This document shows, piece after piece, positions 7,978 to 15,178 of a stretch of 15,178 bases of DNA. A model generated the notes under the pieces. The model was given only the letters and a program-made list of their open reading frames with translations. It searched no databases and had not been told where the DNA came from. Position numbers and translations under genes: made by a program. The stretch comes from Pinguiococcus pyrenoidosus (Eukaryota; Sar; Pinguiophyceae; Pinguiochrysidales; Pinguiochrysidaceae). The DNA is taken from contig JAAMXY010004259.1 of NCBI GenBank assembly GCA_019677205.1, positions 1 through 15,178 on the forward strand. The letters run 5' to 3'. Position 1 is the stretch's first letter. Every line of letters begins with the position of its first letter.

Positions 7978-10141
7978 TCACCTTGCACTCGAGTGCACGC
8001 TCTGCGTCTCGTCAAACACGTACAGCAGATCTTCAAAATCGCCGGCAGAACCTGGGAAGAAGAGAGGACGTGCTCAGCGGCTTTGACGTACTCCGTGGAC
8101 TACAGCTTCTCAGAAACGACGACACACGGAAGTCCGCGAAGCTCAGCCCACCGCAACGTACCCGAGTCTTTCTTCTTCTTCGAGTTGGCGTTGTGGTATC
8201 CCAGATGCTGATGAAGGCCGCCCACCACTTCTAGTCGCGATCCCAGAGTTCGGAACGCGGTGCTCTGCGGCAAGAGCATCAACAACCCATAGAGTGCCTG
8301 GCAACAGCAGAAGCGAATCAGCGCGGGCATGCGCCTCAGTAGCCTCGCGAGGGATTCATCCATCGGCGCACCTTCACCAAGGACGGATACTGCGGATGAT
8401 CCGTCTCCAGCAGCTGCAAGCGCAAGGGAACGAAGATCGGCGACTCCAGAAGCTGCACCAACTTGTCCGCCTGCATGAGAAAGCCCACCGTGATGTCCAC
8501 CTTCGCGAAGCGCTTGACGAGCTCAAAGGCGAGGTCGTAGGCCTGCGCGAGGAAACACAACGACAGCGTGGCCACCGGATTGTGGGACCAGCATCGGAAG
8601 AGCTGGTCGAAGACGTTCCGCACTTCGGCCGTAGCGTTGGGCTGGAAACTTCTCTTCAGGATGTCCCGCAGGTCCTGCAGCTCATGCGCCGTCAGGAGAA
8701 TCAAGTTCAGAGTATGGATGAGCAGCGAAACAAACTCCAGGTCCCGATGCTGCTGAAGCACCGTTGCCAGCAGCAGATAGATGCTCTTCGAGTCCAGCAT
8801 GACGCAGAATCTTCGAATGATCACCGATCCTCTGCCTTCCAACAGGCGCGGCTCCTTGCCGAAAAGATCCACGACCGACGTGAGAACCCGATGAAACTCC
8901 GCCTCGGCGGAGGAGATCTTCGCCAAGACCTCCAGATCGAGGAGCACGACGTCGTCCGAGGAGTCTTTCAAGGCTCCCAGGAGGACCGGCAGCAAGGCAT
9001 CCAGGTGCACGTTGACGTTGGCGGCTCCGCCCAGGAGCATGCGGATCCACTTGAGGGACACGATGCGCGTCGCAACGTCGCTGGATACCAAGTTCTCCTT
9101 GAGGACCTTCAGGACGCCTCCCACTTGGTCCAGGCCCGTGCTCTTGACCAGCTCGAGCAGCTCCTGATTCGTCACCGTCGCCAACTGTCGAATGTCCGGC
9201 TCCGGGTCGGACACGCAATTTAGCGTCGCGCCAAGCATGTGCGCATGATAGTTCCTCAGCTGATGCCGCCCAATCTTGATGAACTCGCGAAGCCAGCTGA
9301 GCGCCGTGTGCCGGATCAGCTTGTTGCTGGCGCTGCACTCCTTCACGAGAATGTCCACCATGGGCCCAAGGTCCTGGTCCTCTGCCGTGTCCGCTCTGGC
9401 CTTGATGGCGTCGAGAAAGGTCATCAGCGCGTTGTGGGCGTCGTTGCGGATGTTGCGGTTGCCGTCTCCGAGCATCTCGATCAGGCCCTCGAGGAACTCG
9501 GGGAGCCAGTCCAGCAAGTTGATGTCCGGCACACTGTTCAGCACGGAGATCCAGCCCACGAGCAGCTGGCGGATAAAGGGGTTGCTCTTGCGGATGTACT
9601 TGTGCAGCAAGGGCACGAAATTGTCCACATCAAAGGACGGTGACTCCGTCACCACATCCTTCACCACGCCATCGAGCAGATTCGCGCCGTTCTTCACGTC
9701 CATGTCCACGTCGCTGAACAGCTTGCACAGGCCACTGAAGATCTGATTGAAGAAAGGCAAGATGTGCCCGCGAGCCGCCTTGGTGATGTTGTACAGCGCC
9801 TCGCAGGCGTAGTACCGAACGCGGTGCTCCGGATCATCGAAGCAGTGCAGCACCGGCGGCAGCAGCTCCGGCAAGTGGTCCGCCACACCATCCGTGAGGC
9901 CGATGGTAGTAGCTGCCAGGCCAATCAGACCACCTTTTCGGTGGTTCGGGTTCACCGAAGCGGTGAAATCGCGCGCGAGCATCTCGATGATCCGTTTGAC
10001 TTTGGCCGTATCTCCACTCTCGCGGAGGCTCTTCATGATGGCCTCCACTTCCAGCGCCGCATTCTTGCGCTTCTCATAACCCCGGTCTCCCAGACTCCTC
10101 TGCAGCGCCAAACTCAGCGCTGGCTCGTGCTCGTCGGACAT
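7978..10141 (-). CDS. VAC14: VAC14, scaffold of the PIKfyve/Fab1-Fig4 complex
   Basis: HEAT-repeat scaffold that holds the PI3P 5-kinase Fab1/PIKfyve and the phosphatase Fig4 on endolysosomal membranes and so sets PI(3,5)P2 levels. Exons 10141-8372, 8297-8162 and 8051-7978; introns 74 and 110 bases; 659 residues. Conserved blocks: GYEKRKNAALEVEAI near the N-terminus, RKGGLIGLAATTIGL, RYYACEALYNI, VPDINLLDWLPEFL, LSWLREFI and, in the Fig4-binding part, QHRDLEFVSLLIHTLNLILL and RCWSHNPVATLSLC. Exon 2 gives ALYGLLMLLPQSTAF directly after YPSLVK, the expected junction. Exon 3 gives the acidic tail DFEDLLYVFDETQSVHSSAR. Without the second intron the frame would end about 16 residues after DSG at a different stop; the spliced tail looks more like the family. 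The ATG at 10141 is used; upstream there is only a TTG in frame. Confidence 0.95.
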
Positions 10142-10563
10142 GCTCACCACTCCGGGTCTCCCCTGCGCTCGACCAAATGGGAAACTTGCGTGGGCTTCGC
10201 CGCCAATCTTCGGCGCCGCAGCAGCGCCACTCTGTGCCAAGACCAGCGCCTAGGAGACACCCTAGAACGCAGTGGGACTACACGCGGAGATACACAGGCG
10301 GCGGTAAGGGAAAGTGTGGCGTCGAGCAAAGATTTGTGAGGAGGCTAGTACCGTTCCATGGATGTTCTAAAAAACAAATGTTGTATATTATTTTGTTTGA
10401 AAATAATGTATTCTCAATCTGATTGAAAACAAATATTATTTAAAATAATTTTGAAAGGTACTATAGTAGGACAGAAAGTACTCCCGTTCAAAGTGGCTTT
10501 GGCGCCATTTTGGCGGCAGAATGTCCTGGCCATGGAGTGATCTGAGCACTGCCAGCGCCTCAC
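10142..10563. promoter_or_regulatory. Divergent intergenic region VAC14 / Ulp2-like with AT-rich island
   Basis: These 422 bases separate two outward-facing starts. An AT-rich island covers about 10365-10470 and includes a near-palindrome (10435-10449, attatttaaaataat) and partly repeated aaaacaaat words. Closer to the Ulp2-like gene lies ggcgccattttg (10501-10512). Two upstream ATGs precede the Ulp2-like start: 10521, whose frame overlaps the main ORF, and 10532, which gives ATG GAG TGA. Promoter function is inferred from layout only. Confidence 0.5.
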
Positions 10564-13071
10564 ATGGAGAATTCTTGGGGCGGCGACGACGTGGAATATG
10601 ATTTCAGCAGCAACGGGTCCAAGAAGAAGCTGCCCAAGAGCTTGAGCTCGACGCTGAACGACGTGAAGACGCCCAAAACCTCGAAGAAGAAGAGCAAATT
10701 CGGCCTCCAACGCGGCAGCTTCGACCCCAAGATCAATCTGGCGACTGGCAAGAAACGCAAGGGAGGCAAGAAGAGGAAACGCGTGCGCGAGGACCCCAAA
10801 AGCTACGATCAGCTGGATTTGCGGAGTGTGGCGCCATCGCCAAGGGACGATCCCGCGCGACAAAAGCGTCTACAGAAGGCTCAGAAGCAGGAAAAGCCTC
10901 GGCAGCCCTTACAAGACGCCGTACTGACGAATGGAGCACCAGCGGAAGCCCAAGGCAGCAGGAACGACGAAGAGGAGGAGCATGTTGTGCGCGACAGGCC
11001 CCGCAGCACTGGAACGATGAGCTTCGCTGGACAGTCGCTGAAGAAGAGGCCTGCCGTCAAGGGAAAGCCGCTTGCACCTCCCGGCTCGAGTCTTGGCAGA
11101 CACCGACCGTTCGTCCGGCAGCCGCGGCCGTCTCCGATCAAGCGGGGAGCCTACCGCCCTTCGAAGCGAGACACTGAGGCGAAAGCGCCCCCCCGCAAGA
11201 CAGCTGCGCCGCGGGCGAGAGCGAAGCAGAAGGGGCAGATGGATTCCTTGGCGCTTCTGGATCGCAACCCAGATGACAGTCCAGGTGATGAAGCTAGATT
11301 AGACAATGCCGAAAGTCAGAAACCTGTCGGAGGGACGGAGGTAGATAGCCAAGAGACGGTCACCAACGATGAGCTCAGCCAGAGTGAGGCCAAGGCTACT
11401 GAGGAGCCGATCGATAGTCGACCGGATCGAAAGAAAGAGACACCCAAGAAGTCCCCTGGGAAGCGTCGACAAAGGCGGAAAAGTGGCAAGTCCAGGAGGT
11501 CGGGAGGCATAGACAATCCGATCGCCTTGTCCTCCGACAGTGAAGGCGAGTCTGACGAACAGACGTACCAGCGAATGCTCAAGTCGCCAAGCGGCAAGAG
11601 TCCCGACGACGATGCCGCTGAGCTGTTCCGGTTTCCCTTCGAGAAGGATTGCGGTAAGCATCCTAGCACGGCTTCTACACCGTCTCGGCTGGCAAGAACG
11701 CCCAGTCTAAGCCCGTGTTGTTGTCGCTCCTTCTGTCCACAGTTGATGCGATTCACATCACGAATAGCGACCTCAATCGTCTCGAAGATATGGAGTACCT
11801 CAACGACAAGAATGTAGATCTCTACATCAAATGGTAAGCGAAGGACCTTGCGAAGTGGACGAGCAGCAAAGCAGGTTGTGATGGACGCGTTTCCCACAAA
11901 GGCTGTCGCAACTGTCTCCGGAGTTGGAGTCCGGGAGACCGTTGATACAGTCGCGGTGCGCAATCTTCAGCAGCCTCTTCTTCACGAGGCTGGTCGAGAG
12001 CGTGACGCAGGATGCCGATGACGACTGGTCAAAGCGCGGTGGAAGGCGCTCTTCTCCGCGGAAGAATCCGGCAAAGCGGAACTACAAGGACATCTCCCGC
12101 TGGACGAAGAATCTTGACATCTTTGAGAAGGACTTCCTCTTCATTCCGATCGTGCAGGTAAAGTTGAACGCGGAAAGTTGCACGGATCATGGGGAGTCCC
12201 AACAAAAGCTTGTCTTCCTGAAGGATCTGCACTGGTCCCTGGCCGTCGTTTGTCACCCGGCGAAGCTTCCCGGCCTGCCAACGGCCAGGACGGATGGAGC
12301 AAAGCCGTCGGACGACGGCGTCATCTGCATGCTCATGCTGGATAGCTTGAATCTCCACAGCGCACAGAAGTTCCAGCGGATCATTGTTGAATGGCTTGCG
12401 TACGAAGCTCGGTACGGCTTCCCCATTTCCGCCTATGACTTGCGCCTTCGATGACTTGCGATTCGTCGACCTGCGCGTCGCTGACGTTCGTGCAATGAAC
12501 CCCAGAGCGAAAAGAGGGAGAGGTGGCCCGTTGCCGGTTAAGACCATTCCAGTTGTACGACCAAACCTCCCAAAGCAGGTACGCCTGCCGCCAAGCACTC
12601 GTATGGCCGCAATCTGTGGTTGACTCCACGATTTTGCGGCGCCTTCCAGAAAAACACGTGGGACTGCGGCATCTACACCTGTGAATATGCGCGCTTTGTG
12701 CTCTCCCGATTGGATGGGCTCGTCATTGACTCCGACGACGTCAAGAAGAGGTGAGATGTGCCGTCTGCATCAAGCGAATGGCGACGGGCTGTTGATCGTT
12801 TCCGCGCAGGGCGAAGCGAGTGTTTTCTTCATGCGAGTTCACCGCCGAGGACGCGGTGCAGAAGCGAGGAGAGATGAAGGAGCTGTATCGCACCCTTCGG
12901 GGTGCCTATCGGGCGGAGCTGAAGAGGTGAGATCCGGCGCTGACATGTGCACGGGCCGCGCCGTAGCTCATCGCGGTATTTCTGAGCAGGAGAGTTGAGG
13001 AAAGCCGCGGCGCCAAAGCCGAATCTGGTGGCGACGACGACGGCAGCACTGAAGAGGAGACTGAGCAATGA
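10564..13071 (+). CDS. ULP2: Ulp2/SENP6-7-like SUMO-specific cysteine protease
   Basis: C48-family protease that removes SUMO from proteins. Exons 10564-11653, 11743-11833, 11902-12157, 12224-12411, 12506-12578, 12650-12750, 12810-12926 and 12990-13071; 665 residues. Introns are 89, 68, 66, 94, 71, 59 and 63 bases. The first 360 residues are disordered and basic, with KKRKGGKKRKR as a likely nuclear signal and a SUMO-interaction-like PIALSSDSEGESDE. The protease domain runs from LFRFPF through DLNRLEDMEYLNDKNVDLYIKW, AIFSSLFFTRL, RWTKNLDIFEKDFLFIP, LHWSLAVVCHP, MLDSLNLH and WDCGIYTCEYARF. The catalytic set is His482, Asp519 and Cys572, with oxyanion Gln566 six residues before the Cys as in SENPs. 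The LFRFPF lead-in and RWT-DIF-KD block favour the Ulp2/SENP6-7 branch. The third intron (12158-12223) is in frame and may be retained, adding 22 residues. The C-terminal tail is acidic. Confidence 0.93.
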
Positions 13072-13090
13072 TAGCGTGGGAGACGCCCAA

Positions 13091-13111
13091 GTGCGTGGTG
13101 CGTGGTGCGTT
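13091..13111. repeat. Short tandem repeat, three 7-base units
   Basis: Three adjacent copies of gtgcgtg (the last ending in t) lie in the 252-base convergent gap between the Ulp2-like and AAA ATPase stop codons. They are followed by further gcgtgcttgctt-type sequence. No function is evident; the rest of the gap shows no gene. Confidence 0.7.
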
Positions 13112-13323
13112 GCGTGCTTGCTTGTCGCACGCAGATTCGATATGAAGCAGAGGACTGTCCAACAGCTAACACAAAGGAAAGGGGCAGCTGCTTACGACAT
13201 GTCACTCAGCTCTTCATTTTGTGTCGGCAGCTTCGAAAGCTTGACACACTCGCTCGCGGGCGTCCCATGCAACTTGCAGCGATCCAGACCAACAACGGAA
13301 CCAGGGACGAAATTCACAGCCCT

Positions 13324-15178
13324 TCACATCTTGGGCAGGACGGCAGGAAGCTTCGCACTCAGCGCTTCGATGAAGTCGTCGATGGTCTCATGCTCGGCGC
13401 AGATCTGTTCGATCGTCGCTGGCGTGAAGTTCACAGGGATTGGCTGATCGAACACCTCCTGCAGCTGCTCCTTCTGCTCGTCGGTCAGCATCAAGCCAAA
13501 GTAATGCTTGACCATCTCTTCGCACTGCTCCTGCTTGATGTAGTCGAGGAGCAGCATCTTATCCACCCTTCCGGGTCGGATCAGAGCGGGATCCAGCTTC
13601 TCGGGATGGTTGGTCGTCATGATGACGATTCGCCCGGGGCAATCCACTACACCGTCCAGCACGTTCAGCAAGCCACTAAGATCTAGTTTGTCGTTGCGCG
13701 AGAAGATGGATGACGCCTTCTTCCCCTTGCCCTCGCCCTCGGAGCCCCCGCTCATCATCATCGTGGCAAGGGCTTCCAGATCTTCCATCGTGGGCATCTC
13801 CTTGTCAGGTTCCGTGTCGTCGTCGTTGACCTTCGAGTCGTAGGTCGTCTGGTGCTTGATCGTTGTCACCTGCTGATTGATTGAAGGGTGGAAACGAGGA
13901 AGAAGCCGATGAGCTCATCTGCATCCCCACCCTTCCAAGTTGTGCGTTGGCGTGACAGCTTACCTCGGCTTCCTGGGCCTCTTTGTCCTTCTTCTCGTCT
14001 TCCTCTTCTTCCTCTTCGAGCAAGCTGGGCTTGTTCTCTACGACCTCTTCTTCTTCCTCCTCCTCCTCTTCCTTGCTTTCCTTGCCCGACGCATCCTCCG
14101 CCTGTCGCAAAGCAAAGCAGAGCAAAGCAAAGCAAAGCAAAGCAGATTTATTTAGCATCCAGACCACAGCAAAGCTTCGTCTCGGGGAGCGCACTCACCT
14201 TCTTGGTGACTTGGCGGGTAATCGTCGTGGTCAAGGCTTTCTTCTTGTTCTTCTTCTTGGTCTTGGTCTCCCGTCTCTTCACGATTTCCGAGGCTGCGTC
14301 AATGTCCTCCATGACGAAGATGATGTCCTTGAAGCTGAGCTTCACGGGCATGTCTTCGCCGCCCACCGCGAAGCTCTGGTCAAAGACGATATCCATGAGC
14401 TCTTGGTTCGTCTTGATCCGACTCAAGTTGACGGACACGATGTTGCGCCGCGTGTGGATGGCCATCGCCTTGATCAGCGAGGTCTTGCCAGTGCCCGGCG
14501 GTCCATGCAAGAGCAAGCCCAGCTTGTGCGGATAGCCCTCGATTTCGTACTTTCCGGTCTTGGCTTGGAAGTGCTCCATCAGCTTCAAGAGCTGCTCCTT
14601 CTCCGGGAAGAAGAGCGCGCTGAAGGTCTTCTCCTCGGAAAGCTTGTACCGCTTGTACTTCCGCTGGTTGTCGTCTTGCGAGTCGTTGTTGGACAGCGAC
14701 GTGGCGTCCGGCGCCAGCACGTACATGTACCGCGAATTGTCCTGGAGCTTCTCCATCTCGTCCACATACCACTCGAAGGCTTTCTCGATCCACGCGTTGA
14801 TCACTTCGTCGCCGTTCGGCAGAGCAGTGCGGAAGTGGAAGCAGATCTTCTCCTTGTTGTACTCGCGCCGATTATCCCCATTGTTCATCGATCCCTTGTT
14901 TGGATCCCCGCGATCCTCGTCATGATTGTCTGTGCCCTTCATGAAGAAGAGGCCCTCGTCGATCTCGATCCACTGGTTCTCCTGAGGCACCGTGGTGACC
15001 TTGTACGCCTTGAGCTGGTCCGCGGTGGTGCCATATTGCATGGTCCACGACTCCTGGTCGCGCGTGCCCTTCTCCTTCAGGGCCACCAGGTTGAGCTTGG
15101 CATCGCGATACTGGACTGTGATCTCGTTGAGATACAGCGAGATGGCCTTCTGGAGGATGTTGTTCCTCTGATCCCTGC
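13324..15178 (-). CDS. BCS1-like AAA ATPase, 5' end beyond window
   Basis: Exons 15178-14199 (open at the edge), 14101-13964 and 13872-13324; introns 97 and 91 bases; 554 residues visible. The AAA core shows Walker [10 protein letters not shown] (14504-14478), Walker [10 protein letters not shown], sensor-1 [14 protein letters not shown] and the RPGRVD arginine-finger segment. [10 protein letters not shown] followed by [17 protein letters not shown] is characteristic of the BCS1-like group, which includes mitochondrial Bcs1 (Rieske protein insertion) and the plant AAA-ATPases of outer mitochondrial or other membranes. Between Walker B and SGLLN lies a roughly 140-residue charged insert: Lys/Arg-rich at the end of exon 1, Glu-rich in exon 2, then Met/Gly/Lys-rich. 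The membrane anchor expected in this family would be upstream and is not seen. The 3' exon acceptor is a tandem cagcag, so one Gln may be optional. Substrate and organelle are unknown. Confidence 0.88.
14107..14145. repeat. Pentanucleotide microsatellite (GCAAA)n inside an AAA ATPase intron
   Basis: Seven five-base units (two gcaaa, one gcaga, four gcaaa, then gcag) on the plus strand. On the gene's strand they read as ctttg/tttgc repeats ending just before the acceptor gacag, so the repeat itself forms the pyrimidine-rich tract of that intron. Confidence 0.9.

Noticed and set aside
8294-9223. 309-codon plus-strand open frame opposite VAC14
   Set aside because: No recognisable domain; the minus strand is conserved VAC14 over the same bases.
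10142-10240. 33-codon N-terminal extension of VAC14 or a mitochondrial targeting peptide
   Set aside because: It begins at TTG and has no ATG; the family N-terminus fits the ATG at 10141.
13964-14101. Glu-rich exon as simple repeat DNA rather than coding
   Set aside because: It has proper acceptor and donor, is 46 exact codons in phase with both neighbours, and the product contains non-repetitive parts (NKPSLLE).
13888-14535. Plus-strand ORF rich in Leu/Pro/Phe near the AAA gene, resembling a membrane protein
   Set aside because: Hydrophobicity comes from the antisense of Glu/Lys-rich codons and the microsatellite.
1-15178. Bacterial-type operon, CRISPR array, insertion sequence or tRNA/rRNA gene
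   Set aside because: None seen on either strand; gene structures are spliceosomal and strands alternate.

Overview
This window is nuclear DNA from a photosynthetic eukaryote, most likely an alga with a secondary plastid of red-algal origin. The evidence is eukaryotic gene content, many short spliceosomal introns (about 66-182 bases, all read here as GT-AG), and a tocopherol methyltransferase whose N-terminus is a signal peptide followed by an 'AF|RAP' motif, the bipartite plastid pre-sequence of heterokont, haptophyte, cryptophyte and dinoflagellate-type algae. The lineage cannot be fixed from the sequence. Regularly alternating gene strands and canonical splice sites argue mildly against a core dinoflagellate.

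Eight protein genes were found; the outer two run off the window. Left to right: (1) minus strand, a six-exon membrane-anchored glycosyltransferase of the HPAT / peptidyl-serine galactosyltransferase type, cut by the left edge; (2) plus, intronless gamma-tocopherol methyltransferase-like enzyme; (3) minus, intronless secretory-pathway glycosyltransferase-like protein with an HVRCGD motif; (4) minus, ribosomal protein eL29 in three exons, the first only nine bases; (5) plus, RBBP6/Mpe1 homologue (DWNN, zinc knuckle, RING); (6) minus, VAC14, scaffold of the PIKfyve/Fab1-Fig4 complex, three exons; (7) plus, Ulp2/SENP6-7-type SUMO protease, about eight exons; (8) minus, BCS1-like AAA ATPase, 5' end beyond the right edge.

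The genes are packed as divergent and convergent pairs. The three divergent gaps are nearly the same size from start codon to start codon (423, 402 and 422 bases), and two of them hold a sharply AT-rich island in otherwise GC-rich DNA. Convergent gaps are 127, 434 and 252 bases. There is no sign of an operon, mobile element, CRISPR array or prokaryotic system. The genes serve separate housekeeping roles (protein glycosylation, vitamin E synthesis, translation, mRNA 3'-end processing/ubiquitin, endolysosomal lipid signalling, SUMO removal, AAA chaperone/translocase). I found no convincing new multi-gene system. The points of interest are splicing oddities, the unusual N-terminal region of the first glycosyltransferase, the large charged insert in the AAA protein, and the divergent-promoter architecture.
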